A stretch of DNA of 24,192 bases from JACQAI01 sp035507915. Lineage in GTDB: Bacteria > Pseudomonadota > Alphaproteobacteria > Elsterales > Elsteraceae. This document shows positions 7,117 through 15,282 of this stretch, in pieces. How positions within the stretch are numbered: the first letter of the stretch is position 1; each line of letters begins with the position of its first letter. The translations under genes and the position numbers were made by a program. The notes under the pieces are model-generated. The model did not search any database, was not told where the DNA came from, and saw only the letters and a list, made by a program, of their open reading frames with translations. Location of the stretch: positions 1-24,192 of the forward strand of contig DATJNS010000024.1 in the NCBI GenBank assembly GCA_035507915.1, read 5' to 3'.

Positions 7117-7153
7117 AAAAAGCGGGGCCGCCGGCGTCGCGGCCGACGGCCCC
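7117..7153 (-). terminator. Rho-independent terminator of the small secreted-protein gene
   Basis: Read on the minus strand, a 12-bp stem (7153-7142 with 7135-7124, one G-U pair) closes a 6-nt loop and is followed after two bases by five T (7121-7117). It begins 17 bp after the stop of the gene at 7171-7401. GC-rich stem, short loop and T tract make this the only textbook intrinsic terminator I found in the window. Confidence 0.88.
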
Positions 7154-7170
7154 TGCTGTGGACTACGCGA

Positions 7171-7401
7171 TCACTCCCACCACCACCATTCGGGATGGGT
7201 CCGCCGCCACTCGACGAAGTGATCGTGATTCTCGCCGAGCATCACGCCGAACCGGACGCAAGCGCGGCGATCGCCGCGATCGCAGTCGAAGTGCAGATGA
7301 CGCATGCGCTCCTCGCGATCTTCCGCGCTCGCGGGAATGGTCATCATGCCGATGCCGACCGACAGAACGGTCAACCCGGCAAACAGGATCGTCTTCCTCA
7401 T
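7171..7401 (-). CDS. Small secreted protein of unknown function ending in WWWWE
   Basis: The 76-residue product begins MRKTILFAGLTVLSVGIG and has a classic signal peptide with a likely cut after ASA (residue 26). The mature part is about 50 residues, highly charged, with two Cys (HFDCDRGDRRACVRFG) that could form one disulfide, and it ends with four Trp and a Glu. A GAGAGGGG ribosome site lies 5 nt before the ATG at 7401. A longer frame to 7587 exists, but the signal peptide and ribosome site fix this start. A strong terminator follows. I recognise no family with known function; small proteins with a similar Cys/Trp pattern occur in rhizobia and relatives, as far as I recall. The preceding gene on this strand is the GMC oxidoreductase, 192 bp away. 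Confidence 0.8.
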   Translation of the reverse strand: MRKTILFAGLTVLSVGIGMMTIPASAEDREERMRHLHFDCDRGDRRACVRFGVMLGENHDHFVEWRRTHPEWWWWE

Positions 7402-7593
7402 GTGTCCCCTCTCCGTGCCCGGACGACCCGGGGTGCGTGTTGTACGGTGCGTCAACGCGCCACATCCATTACAGATGCGACAGGTTCGCCAAAAGGAATG
7501 CCGCGAGCCGAATGTCGCGCACAATCGACTTAAATCGTCCGCAGTAGCATCCCCGCCGCCGCCGAGATCGCGGGGCCGCGGACGCACGGTGGG

Positions 7594-9225
7594 CTAGACG
7601 CGCGCGGGCTCCGGCGCGGCGCGTCCGCGAATCAGATCCGACGCCTTGTCGGCGATCATCAGGGTCGACGCGTTGAGATTGGCCGAGATCATGCGCGGCA
7701 TGATCGAGGCGTCGATCACGCGCAGTCCCTCCATGCCGTGCACCCTGAGCTCGTCGTCGACCACCGCCGCCGGATCGCTCGCCGGCCCCATGCGGCAGGT
7801 GCAGCCGGGATGGAACGTCGTCTGGGCGCGCTCGGCCGCCGCCGCTAGGAGCTCGTCGTCGGTGCGGACGCCGGGGCCGGGCCAGTCCTCGCGCTCGTAG
7901 TAGGGCGCGAGCGACGCCGACGCGAGCAGCCGGCGCGCCAGCTTCATGCCGGCGACCACCACCCGCCGGTCGAGCTCGTTGGTCAGATAGTTGGTCTGGA
8001 TCAGCGGCGGATCGAACGGATCGCGCGAACGCGCGCGCACGTAGCCGCGGCTCTCGGGCCGCTGCTGCCAGGCGGCGCACGTCATGCCGGGCTCGTCCTC
8101 GAGCTTGCCCATCTCGCCTTCCTTGTAGCTCGCCGGCGTGAAGGTGAGCTGCAGATCGGAGCTCTCGGCGGTCTCGCCGGAATGCCAGAAGCAATAGACC
8201 AGGGTCGGCGACAGCGCGAGCACGCCGCGTCGCGCCGTCGCCCACTTCAGCGCCTCGATCATGAGGTTGACGCCGCGCACGCGCTGATTGATCGAGTCGA
8301 TGTTCTTGACCCGCGCGACCGAGCGCGGTGCGTAGTGGTCCTGCAGCCCTTCGCCGACGCCGGCCAGCGCGTGGCGCACCGGGATGCCGAGCGACTGCAG
8401 CAGCGGCGCCGGGCCGATGCCCGAGAGCTGCAGCAGCTGCGGCGAGTTGTAGGTGCCGCCGGCGAGCAGCACGGCCATCGTCGCGCGCACCTCGACGATC
8501 GCGCCGCCGCGGCCGCCCTTGGCGTAGCGCACGCCGACCGCGCGCTTGCCCTCGACCACGATCTCGGTGGCGTGCGCGTTGGTATGCACCGCGAGGTTCG
8601 GGCGCTTCATCGCCGGGCGCAGAAACGACGTCGCGGCGCTGACGCGCCGGCCGCGATGGATCGTGCGCTGGGCGTAGGCGACGCCCTCCTGCGTCGTGCC
8701 GTTGTAGTCCGGATTGCGCGGGATGCCGAGGCTGACCGCGCCCTCGATGAAGGCCTCGCACAGCGGATGGCGCCAGTCGATGTCGGTCACCGTCAGGCTG
8801 CCGTCGCGCCCGCGATAGGTCGAATCGCCGTCGCCGATGCGCCGCTCCAGCCGCTTGAAGTACGGCAGCACGTCCGGGTAGCCCCAGCCGCGGTTGCCCA
8901 TCTGCGCCCAGGTGTCGAAATCCTGCCGCTGGCCGCGGTTGTAGATGTGCCCGTTGATCGAGCTCGAGCCGCCGAGCGTCTTGCCGCGCGGCGCGTAGAT
9001 GCGCCGGTTGGCGGTCCATGGGCCGGGCTCCTGCGAATAGCACCAGTTCACGCGCTTGTCGTAGAACGTCTTGATGAAGCCGGCCGGCAGATGGATGTAG
9101 GGATGCCAGTCGGTCGGCCCGGCCTCGAGCACGCACACGCGCGTCCCGGCATCCTCGCTCAGTCGGTTGGCGAGCACGCAGCCCGCCGATCCCGCGCCGA
9201 CGATGACGTAGTCGAAGCTATCCAT
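7594..9225 (-). CDS. GMC-family FAD-dependent oxidoreductase (choline/alcohol dehydrogenase type)
   Basis: The 543-residue flavoprotein oxidises an alcohol with FAD. The FAD-binding Rossmann motif is VGAGSAGCVLANRL (9-22) with a second-strand LEAG (33-36). The first GMC signature is PRGKTLGGSSSINGHIYNRG (79-98), and the second is GGTYNSPQLLQLSGIGP around residues 255-271. The catalytic His lies in TFHPGCTCRMG and the partner Asn in SANLNASTLM near the C-terminus. Length fits the choline dehydrogenase/BetA group, but the specific substrate cannot be named: many alphaproteobacterial paralogues of this type act on other alcohols. There is no signal peptide. It is divergent from the 2OG oxygenase pair across 164 bp that include an FNR/FixK-like box; either side could be controlled by it. 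Confidence 0.93.
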   Translation of the reverse strand: MDSFDYVIVGAGSAGCVLANRLSEDAGTRVCVLEAGPTDWHPYIHLPAGFIKTFYDKRVNWCYSQEPGPWTANRRIYAPRGKTLGGSSSINGHIYNRGQRQDFDTWAQMGNRGWGYPDVLPYFKRLERRIGDGDSTYRGRDGSLTVTDIDWRHPLCEAFIEGAVSLGIPRNPDYNGTTQEGVAYAQRTIHRGRRVSAATSFLRPAMKRPNLAVHTNAHATEIVVEGKRAVGVRYAKGGRGGAIVEVRATMAVLLAGGTYNSPQLLQLSGIGPAPLLQSLGIPVRHALAGVGEGLQDHYAPRSVARVKNIDSINQRVRGVNLMIEALKWATARRGVLALSPTLVYCFWHSGETAESSDLQLTFTPASYKEGEMGKLEDEPGMTCAAWQQRPESRGYVRARSRDPFDPPLIQTNYLTNELDRRVVVAGMKLARRLLASASLAPYYEREDWPGPGVRTDDELLAAAAERAQTTFHPGCTCRMGPASDPAAVVDDELRVHGMEGLRVIDASIMPRMISANLNASTLMIADKASDLIRGRAAPEPARV

Positions 9226-9325
9226 GCCGCATCACCCGCGCCGTTCCCGCCACCCCGCCGTGGCGCCCCTCGCTCGGCATCATGGTCGGGACGCCGACCC
9301 CGCCGCAACACCGGCCGAGCGGGCA

Positions 9326-9339
9326 TTGATCCAGGTCAA
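9326..9339. promoter_or_regulatory. FNR/FixK/Anr-type binding site
   Basis: TTGATCCAGGTCAA matches the FNR/Anr/FixK consensus TTGAT-N4-ATCAA at 9 of 10 specified positions. It lies in the intergenic region between the GMC gene (minus) and the first 2OG oxygenase gene (plus), centred 57 bp before the latter's ATG. A CATGAT hexamer on the minus strand (9284-9279) could be a -10 that would put the box near -61 for the GMC gene. On the plus strand the centre would allow a start site about 16 bp before the oxygenase ATG. Which gene is controlled is undecided. Confidence 0.65.
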
Positions 9340-9389
9340 TGGTCCGCGCCGCGCGATGAGGCACTGACGAGCGCGAGGACATCGCCGCC

Positions 9390-10046
9390 ATGCTCGATCT
9401 CGAAGCCCTACGCCGCACCCCGCTGGCTCGCCAGCCGTTCGATCACGTGGTCGTGCCCGACATCCTGGCGCCCACATCCATCGGCTGCGTGCTGCGCGAC
9501 TTTCCGGCGATCGATCATGCGGGGCTGGTGCCGCCGTCGGAGGCCGACTGCGGCCCCGCGGTCGTCGCGCTGATCGACGAGATGCGCCTGGGAGGGTTGA
9601 GCGCCGCCATCTCGGACAAGTTCGAGCTCGATCTCGCCGGCCGGCCCTTGATGATCTCGCTGCGCGGCCGCTGCGCCGCCAAGGACGGGCGCATCCACAC
9701 CGACAGCACGAGCAAGCTCATCACCGCGCTCCTCTATCTGAACGAACCGTGGCGCGCCGACGGCGGTCGTCTGCGCCTGCTGCGCGGACCGCACGACATC
9801 GACGACGCGGCGGCCGAGATCGAGCCCAGCGCCGGCACGTTCGTCGCGTTCCGGCGCGGCGACCGCTCCTATCACGGCCACAAGCCCTTCGTCGGCGCGC
9901 GGCGCTACCTCATGCTGAACTGGATGACCGGCGGCATCGCCGCCCGTCGCGAAACGCTGCGCCACGTCGTGTCGGCGCGCCTCAAGCGCTGGCGGGGACG
10001 GCGGCCGCTGGGCGCCGCCGCGAGCCTGGGCGACACGAGTGTCTGA
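9390..10046 (+). CDS. 2-oxoglutarate/Fe(II)-dependent oxygenase, first of a tandem pair
   Basis: The 218-residue protein shows the jelly-roll oxygenase pattern: HxD iron ligands H103 and D105 (GRIHTDSTSKL), a strand ALLYLNEPW, GGRLRLL, then PSAGTFVAFRRGDRSYHGHKPF with the distal His (162 or 164) and the 2OG-binding Arg in ARRYLMLNW (171/172). This is close to the prolyl-4-hydroxylase-like group. The expected reaction is O2- and 2OG-dependent hydroxylation; the substrate is unknown. The C-terminal tail (185-205) is strongly basic. The ATG at 9390 is the first in the frame. The last 8 bp overlap the start of a second oxygenase gene of identical length, which supports one transcript. An FNR/FixK-like box lies upstream. 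Confidence 0.88.
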   Translation: MLDLEALRRTPLARQPFDHVVVPDILAPTSIGCVLRDFPAIDHAGLVPPSEADCGPAVVALIDEMRLGGLSAAISDKFELDLAGRPLMISLRGRCAAKDGRIHTDSTSKLITALLYLNEPWRADGGRLRLLRGPHDIDDAAAEIEPSAGTFVAFRRGDRSYHGHKPFVGARRYLMLNWMTGGIAARRETLRHVVSARLKRWRGRRPLGAAASLGDTSV

Positions 10047-10695
10047 CGCCGCCGCCATCGAGCGACATTTCCTGGGCGCGCTGTCGCACGCCCGCGGCTG
10101 CGCGCAGCCGTTCCCACATTGGCTGCTCGACGCGGTCCTGCCGCCCGACACCTGCGCGGCGATCCGCGGACTGCCGATCGAGCCGCCGCGCATCGCCGAC
10201 ACCGACGGCAAGCGGGATAGCCACAACGCCAGCCGCCGGTTTCTGGCCGCCGACCTGATCGCGCGCGCGCCCGCGTGCCGGGATCTCGCCCTCGCCCTCG
10301 CCAGCCCGCGCGCGACCGCCGCGATCGACGCCCGCTGCGGCAGCCGGCTCCGCGGCAGCGCGCTGCGCATCGAGTATTGCCAGGACACCGACGGCTTCTG
10401 GCTGGAGCCGCATACCGACATCAGCGCCAAGCTCTTCACCATGCTGGTCTACCTGTCGGACGAGCCGGCGGCCGAGCGCTGGGGCACCGATCTGATGACG
10501 GCGGCGGGCGACGTGGTCGCGACCGCGCCCTGCCACGCGGGCGCGGGCCTGATCTTCCTCCCCGGCGCCGACACCTGGCACGGGTTCCGCAGGCGGCCGA
10601 TCACCGGCGTCCGCCGCTCCCTGATCGTCAATTACGTCACGCCCGACTGGCGCGCGCGTCACGAGCTCGCCTTCCCCGACGCGCCGATCGGCTGA
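10039..10695 (+). CDS. 2-oxoglutarate/Fe(II)-dependent oxygenase, second of a tandem pair
   Basis: The 218-residue product has HxD ligands H125 and D127 (WLEPHTDISAKLFTMLVYLS), the segment GAGLIFLPGADTWHGF with distal His181, and the 2OG Arg in VRRSLIVNYV (192/193). Before the catalytic core is a region around FPHWLLDAVLPPDTCAAIRG typical of 2OG oxygenases near alphaproteobacterial polysaccharide or glycosylation loci; no such genes are seen here. Translation starts at GTG 10039, 8 bp inside the preceding gene, without a strong ribosome site, so coupling is likely. Although of equal length, the two oxygenases share little sequence outside the motif blocks, so they are not a recent duplication. 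The gene ends 6 bp from the convergent LivF gene. Confidence 0.87.
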   Translation: MSDAAAIERHFLGALSHARGCAQPFPHWLLDAVLPPDTCAAIRGLPIEPPRIADTDGKRDSHNASRRFLAADLIARAPACRDLALALASPRATAAIDARCGSRLRGSALRIEYCQDTDGFWLEPHTDISAKLFTMLVYLSDEPAAERWGTDLMTAAGDVVATAPCHAGAGLIFLPGADTWHGFRRRPITGVRRSLIVNYVTPDWRARHELAFPDAPIG

Positions 10696-10701
10696 CGCGC
10701 C

Positions 10702-11415
10702 TCACCCGCCCAGATACGCCGCCTTGATGCGCGGGTCGTCGAGCACGGCACGGGCCGCGCCCTCGAACGCCTTGCGGCCGAGCTCCATCACGACGGCGAC
10801 GTCGGAGATCAGCAGCGCGGCGCGCGCGTTCTGCTCGACCATGACGACGGTGACGCCGTCGGCGCGGATCTGGCGCACGGTGGCGAACACCTGGGCCAGC
10901 ATCTTCGGGCTCAGGCCGAGCGACGGCTCGTCGAGCAGGATCGCCTCGGGGCGCAGCAGGAGCGCCATCGCCATCTCGAGGATCTGCTGCTCGCCGCCGC
11001 TCATGTTGCCGGCCAGCACCGACCATTTGTCGCGCAACAGCGGAAAGGCGGCGACCACGCGATCGATCGCACCGCGCATCTCCGCCTTCGGCAGCGTATA
11101 GACGCCGAGCTCGAGATTCTCGCGCACCGACATCTTTTGGAAATTGCACCGGCCTTGCGGCACGAAGCTCAAGCCGCGCGCCAGCCGCTCGACCGGGTCG
11201 AGCGCCTGAATCTCCTCGCCGGCGAAACGAATCGTGCCGGCGAAGCGGCGGATCATGCCGTAGAGGCCGCGCAGCAGGGTCGACTTGCCGGCGCCGTTGG
11301 CGCCGATCACGGTCGTGATGCTGCCGGGCGCGATCGCAAGATCGAAATCGCGCACCACCGGCTCGTCGCCGTAGCCGACCGACAGGCCGGCGATCTCGAT
11401 CAGCGCGTCAGGCAC
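10702..11415 (-). CDS. livF: Branched-chain amino-acid-type ABC transporter ATPase, LivF-like
   Basis: The 237-residue ATPase has Walker A GANGAGKST (38-46), Q-loop VPQGRCNF (85-92), signature MSGGEQQ (138-144), Walker B AILLDEP (158-164) and VEQNA after the last strand. VEQN instead of a His switch is the usual LivF trait and separates it from LivG. It energises uptake of branched-chain or related amino acids, or amides, through LivHM. The ATG at 11415 overlaps the livG stop by 8 bp. It is the last gene of the five-gene operon and converges on the 2OG oxygenase. The symbol denotes the family role; the real substrate of this HAAT-type system is unknown. Confidence 0.93.
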   Translation of the reverse strand: MPDALIEIAGLSVGYGDEPVVRDFDLAIAPGSITTVIGANGAGKSTLLRGLYGMIRRFAGTIRFAGEEIQALDPVERLARGLSFVPQGRCNFQKMSVRENLELGVYTLPKAEMRGAIDRVVAAFPLLRDKWSVLAGNMSGGEQQILEMAMALLLRPEAILLDEPSLGLSPKMLAQVFATVRQIRADGVTVVMVEQNARAALLISDVAVVMELGRKAFEGAARAVLDDPRIKAAYLGG

Positions 11416-12196
11416 GCAGGCCGGCTTCTGCTTCTTCGGGCGCGCCGCCCATGTAGGCCTCGAGCACGCGCGGATCCTCGCGGATGATCGCGGGCGGTCC
11501 CTCGGCGAGCAAACGCCCGGCGTCGAGCACGATCACCCGGCTGCACAACGCCATGATGAACTCGACGTTGTGCTCGACGATCAGGAGCGCGATCCCGGCC
11601 GCGTTGATGCGTGCGATCGCGCGCTCGATCGTGCGGATCATCGTCGGGTTGACGCCGGCGACCGGCTCGTCGAGCAGGATGAGCTTGGGCTCGGTCATCA
11701 GCGCACCGGCGAGCGCCAGGAGCTTGCGCTGGCCGTAGGAGAGGATGCCGGCCGGCGCGTCGGCATAGCGCGCGAGGCCGACCAGGTCGAGCAGCTCGGC
11801 CGCCCTGGCGCGCGCCGATCGGTCGTGCGCGCGGAGCCGCGCGGTGGCGAAGAACGCATCGCGCCAGCCGACCGCCCGGCGCGCCTCGGTGGCGCACAGC
11901 AGGTTCTCGACCAGGCTCAGGGTCTCGTAGCAGCGGATCGCCTGGAACGTGCGCGTGAGCCCGAGGCGCGCGATCGCGTGGGGCGCGCGACCGGTGAGCT
12001 CGACGTCGCCCAGGTGCCAGCGCCCGGCGTCGGCGCGCTGGAACGCCGACAGGCAGTCGATGGTCGTGCTCTTGCCCGAGCCGTTCGGGCCGATCAACCC
12101 GGCGATCTCGCCCGGGCCGACGGTGAACGACACGTCGTCGACCGCCTTCACGCCGAGATACGCCTTGCCGAGGCGCTCGACCCTGAGCAGGGTCAT
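11408..12196 (-). CDS. livG: Branched-chain amino-acid-type ABC transporter ATPase, LivG-like
   Basis: The 262-residue ATPase has Walker A GPNGSGKST (36-44), Q-loop TRTFQAIRCY (81-90), signature LSYGQRK (152-158), Walker B LILLDEP (172-178) and the switch His209 (IVEHN). The signature has SYGQ rather than SGGQ, which is common in LivG proteins. The start is the ATG at 12196, whose ATGA overlaps the livM stop by 4 bp; an upstream in-frame ATG lies inside livM and is not preferred. The C-terminus has a short extra tail after MGGAPEEAEAG. It pairs with LivF to drive the LivHM permease. Confidence 0.93.
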   Translation of the reverse strand: MTLLRVERLGKAYLGVKAVDDVSFTVGPGEIAGLIGPNGSGKSTTIDCLSAFQRADAGRWHLGDVELTGRAPHAIARLGLTRTFQAIRCYETLSLVENLLCATEARRAVGWRDAFFATARLRAHDRSARARAAELLDLVGLARYADAPAGILSYGQRKLLALAGALMTEPKLILLDEPVAGVNPTMIRTIERAIARINAAGIALLIVEHNVEFIMALCSRVIVLDAGRLLAEGPPAIIREDPRVLEAYMGGAPEEAEAGLRA

Positions 12197-13146
12197 GCCA
12201 GGCGCGCGCGCCATTGCTTCTCGCGGCGGCGCGCGATCAGGCCGCCGATGCCGGCCGGCAGGCCGATCATGGCGCCGACCAGCACGACGCCGTAGAGCAC
12301 CATGCGGAGCTCCGACGTCAGCCGCAGGAGCTCGGGCACGACGGTGAAGGCGACGGCGGCCAGCGTGACGCCCCAGAAGCTGCCCGGCCCGCCGATGATC
12401 ACCATGATGAGCATCGACTCGGTGTAGTAGAAGTCGAGGATCGAGGGATCGACGATCGTCAGCAGGAAGACGAACATGCCGCCCGCGATCCCGGAGAGCA
12501 CGGCCGACAGGCCGATCGCGAGCAGCCGGTGCGCCAGCGCGTCGATGCCGTGCGAGCCGGCGAGCGGCTCGTTCTGGCGGATCGCCAGCAACATCAGGCC
12601 GATGCGCGAGCGCATCACGCGCCACATCACCGCGAGCGCGACCAGCGCGAAGGTCAGCATCGGCCAGTAGAAGCGCGTCGCCGAGTCGAACACGACGGCG
12701 CCGATGCGCAAGGCCGGCAGGCCGGGAATGCCGAGCGGGCCGCGCGTCAGGCCCTGCCAATCGCGCGCGACCAGCTGCACCAGCAGCGCCGCCACCAGGC
12801 TGACGATCGCGAAGCTGTGGCGCGACAGGCGCAGCGAGGCATAGCCCACGCCGACCCCGGCGAGCGCGGCGACCGCGCCGGCGACCGGCAAGGTGGCCCA
12901 GGGGTTCCAGCCCAGGTCCTTGGCGAGCAGCGCCGACGTGTAGCCGCCCAGGCCCCAGAAGGTGACCTGGGCCAGCGACATCAGGCCGCCGTAGCCGTAG
13001 ACCAGATTGAGGCCCTGCGACAGCACGGCGAAGGCGCACGCGGTCGCCGCGATCGTCATCCAATATTCCGACGGGCCGGCGAGCGGCAGCGCGTAGAGCG
13101 CGACGAGACCGACGGCGAGCGCGACGGCGAGCGCGACGCGACGCAT
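12193..13146 (-). CDS. livM: Branched-chain amino-acid-type ABC transporter permease, LivM-like
   Basis: The 317-residue membrane protein carries the LivM hallmarks LSQGLNLVYGYGGLMSLAQVTFWGLGGY split over residues 41-68, followed by many hydrophobic helices and the cytoplasmic coupling stretch around SHGIDALAHRLLAIGLSAV. It forms the translocation path with LivH. The ATG at 13146 overlaps the livH stop by one base (TGATG), and the gene ends in an ATGA overlap with livG, so the operon is translationally tight. The first membrane segment contains a perfect in-frame tandem 12-bp repeat (13114-13137), giving VALAVALA. Confidence 0.92.
   Translation of the reverse strand: MRRVALAVALAVGLVALYALPLAGPSEYWMTIAATACAFAVLSQGLNLVYGYGGLMSLAQVTFWGLGGYTSALLAKDLGWNPWATLPVAGAVAALAGVGVGYASLRLSRHSFAIVSLVAALLVQLVARDWQGLTRGPLGIPGLPALRIGAVVFDSATRFYWPMLTFALVALAVMWRVMRSRIGLMLLAIRQNEPLAGSHGIDALAHRLLAIGLSAVLSGIAGGMFVFLLTIVDPSILDFYYTESMLIMVIIGGPGSFWGVTLAAVAFTVVPELLRLTSELRMVLYGVVLVGAMIGLPAGIGGLIARRREKQWRARLA
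13114..13137 (-). repeat. Two perfect tandem 12-bp units inside livM
   Basis: On the minus strand GTCGCGCTCGCC occurs twice back to back and encodes VALA-VALA in the first membrane helix. A change in unit number would lengthen or shorten the helix by four residues without a frameshift. Confidence 0.8.
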
Positions 13147-14021
13147 CACACGCGCACGCCGGTGCCGAACAGGCCGAGCGGCCGGAGCAGCAGTACCACG
13201 ATCATCGCCATGAAGGCGACCGCGTCGGCCAGCACCAGCGACACCGTGCCGCCGACCAGCGCCTCGATCACGCCGAGCGCGATCGCCGTGATGGCGGCGC
13301 CGCCGATCGAGCCGAAGCCGCCGATCACGACGATGGCGAACGACTTGAACGCGAAGATCAGCCCCATCGTCGGCGTCACGACGTAGACCGGCGCCAGCGC
13401 GGCGCCCGACAGGCCGCACAGCGCGATGCCGACCACCACCGCGAGCCGCGCCACGCGCTCCGGCCGGATGCCCACGATCAGCGCCGCCTCGCGGTTCTCG
13501 GCCACCGCGCGCATCGCCTGACCGATCCGCGTGCGGTAGAGCAGCGCATACAGGCCGATGAAACCGACCGCCGCCCAGGCGAGCGCGAGCAGCCGGACCA
13601 CGGAGAACCGGACGTCGCCGAGCAGCACCGAGCTCACGCCGAACTCGGTGCGCACGATCTGCGGCGTCGCGGTGAAGACGTAGAGCGCGCCGTTCTGCAG
13701 CATCATACCGAGCCCGAGCGTGAGCAGCAGGCTGCGCTCGAAGCTGCGGCCCGCCAATCCGCGCAGCAGCACGCGATGGAACAGCCAGCCGACGCACGCG
13801 CCCATCACCGTCACGCTGGCGATCGTCGTCCAATAGTCGAAGTGGAGGCGGTTGATCAGCAGGAGACCGCCGACCGCGCCCAGCATGTAGAACTCGCCAT
13901 GGGCGAAGTTGACGATCTCCAGCACCCCGAAGATCAGCGACAGCCCCATGGCGAGCAGCGCGTAGAACGCGCCGATGACCAGGCCATTGGCGAGCAGCTG
14001 CAGCAGATAGCCGGCGGTCAT
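13146..14021 (-). CDS. livH: Branched-chain amino-acid-type ABC transporter permease, LivH-like
   Basis: The 291-residue permease starts with LLQLLANGLVIGAFYALLAM and contains the LivH signature GLSLIFGVLEIVNFAHGEFYMLGA (split over residues 26-49), further helices, and ENREAALIVGIRPERVARLAVVVG, the cytoplasmic loop that contacts the ATPases. Length and order match LivH. The ATG at 14021 follows the binding-protein gene by 46 bp. It shares one base with the start of livM. Confidence 0.93.
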   Translation of the reverse strand: MTAGYLLQLLANGLVIGAFYALLAMGLSLIFGVLEIVNFAHGEFYMLGAVGGLLLINRLHFDYWTTIASVTVMGACVGWLFHRVLLRGLAGRSFERSLLLTLGLGMMLQNGALYVFTATPQIVRTEFGVSSVLLGDVRFSVVRLLALAWAAVGFIGLYALLYRTRIGQAMRAVAENREAALIVGIRPERVARLAVVVGIALCGLSGAALAPVYVVTPTMGLIFAFKSFAIVVIGGFGSIGGAAITAIALGVIEALVGGTVSLVLADAVAFMAMIVVLLLRPLGLFGTGVRV

Positions 14022-14067
14022 GCGGCTTGCGCCCGCGCCTCCGCGACTCGGAGGGGAACGCCGACGA

Positions 14068-15204
14068 TCACGTCTTGCTCATCCCGACGAATTTGATCTT
14101 GCCGCCCTCGATCGCCTGGATGAGCGCGTTGTTGTGCGCGAGGTTGTGGTCGTCGAACTCGATGGTCGCACCGAGCATCGAGGGGTACTTGGTGGCCTTG
14201 AGCGCGGCCTGCAGCGCCTTCGGCTCGGTCGTGCCGGCGCGCTTGATGGCGTCGACCAGGATGTAGACCGCCTCGTACTCGTAGAAGCCCATCTGCAGCG
14301 GCGCGTGGCCGGTCGCCTTCTTGAACTTCTCGACGAAGGCGAGGTTCTTGGGATCGTCCCAGTCCGGCTGGTACGGGTTGATCGCGCTGGTGTGGTCCAT
14401 GCCGCCCTTCTCCAGGAAGCCGGGCGACACGGCGAGCGAGACGCTGTGCAGGTCGATCCGCCCGGTGAACGGGATCTTGAGCTGCATCGCCTCGACCTGG
14501 CGCATGATGTTGTCGTTGTCGCCCCTGAGGAAGAAGCCGACGATGCGATCGGGCTTCTCGGCCTCGATCTTCGAGAGCAGGACCGAGAAGTCGGGCGTGC
14601 CCTGCGGGAAGAACTCGGGCGCCAGCGATTTCATGCCGGCCTTGGCCGCGGCGTCGGCGAACCCCGGCACGCCGCCGCGCCCGTAGTCGGTGTCCTCGGC
14701 CATGTAGGCGAGCGACTTGACGCCCTCCTTCTTGAGGTAGTCGACCATCGCCTGGGCCATCGTGTCGTCGGCCGGGTTGGTCTTGAACGTCCAGGTGTTG
14801 CCGCCGACGCCGGATTGCTGGGCGATGCTCGCCGCGGTCGAGATGCTGACGACGAAGGGGATCTGCGCGCGCGCGATCAGCGGCATGGTGGCGAGCGTCG
14901 CCGAGCTGCACAGCGCGCCGAGCAGTGTCACCACCTTGTCCTGGTCGAGCAGCTTGGTCGCGACCTTGGCGGCCTCGGCCGGATTGCATTGATTGTCCTC
15001 GACCACCACCTCGAGCTTGCGCCCGAGCACGCCGCCGGCGCCGTTGATCTCGGACAGCGCCAGGTCGGCGCCCCACTTGGCCTGCTCGCCGAACACCGCG
15101 GCGGTGCCGGTCATCGGTTCGCTGGCGCCGATCTTGATCGGCTCCGCGGCCGTCGCCGCCCCTGCCAGCAATATCGTCGCGAGACACGAAAGCACGACGC
15201 GCAT
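14068..15204 (-). CDS. Periplasmic amino-acid/amide-binding protein of the Liv-type ABC system
   Basis: The 378-residue protein has a signal peptide (MRVVLSCLATILLAGAATAA, likely cut after residue 20) without a lipobox. A type I periplasmic binding fold follows: IKIGASEPMTGTAAVFGEQ, ALSEINGAGGVLGRKLEV and LLGALCSSATLA are typical of the HAAT family (LivJ/LivK, AmiC, UrtA). The ligand could be a branched-chain amino acid, an amide, a short-chain aromatic acid or another small organic acid. An AAGGAGG ribosome site 6 nt before the ATG is the best in the window. It is the first gene of the operon with LivHMGF. The 256 bp upstream, shared with the divergent MFS gene, holds short repeats but no clear sigma-70 promoter. 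Confidence 0.92.
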   Translation of the reverse strand: MRVVLSCLATILLAGAATAAEPIKIGASEPMTGTAAVFGEQAKWGADLALSEINGAGGVLGRKLEVVVEDNQCNPAEAAKVATKLLDQDKVVTLLGALCSSATLATMPLIARAQIPFVVSISTAASIAQQSGVGGNTWTFKTNPADDTMAQAMVDYLKKEGVKSLAYMAEDTDYGRGGVPGFADAAAKAGMKSLAPEFFPQGTPDFSVLLSKIEAEKPDRIVGFFLRGDNDNIMRQVEAMQLKIPFTGRIDLHSVSLAVSPGFLEKGGMDHTSAINPYQPDWDDPKNLAFVEKFKKATGHAPLQMGFYEYEAVYILVDAIKRAGTTEPKALQAALKATKYPSMLGATIEFDDHNLAHNNALIQAIEGGKIKFVGMSKT

Positions 15205-15282
15205 GAAGTCCCTCCTTGTCGCTGCAGCCTCAACCCCGAACGTGCACCCCGGCGCTCGCGCACAACCGCGGGGCCGCCGTCG

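Noticed and set aside
7108..7533. Plus-strand frame opposite the small secreted protein
   Set aside because: The minus-strand gene has a signal peptide, a good ribosome site and a terminator; the plus frame has none of these.
12197..12214. Upstream ATG start for livG
   Set aside because: It lies inside livM and lacks a ribosome site, while the ATG at 12196 gives the usual ATGA overlap and the conserved LivG N-terminus.
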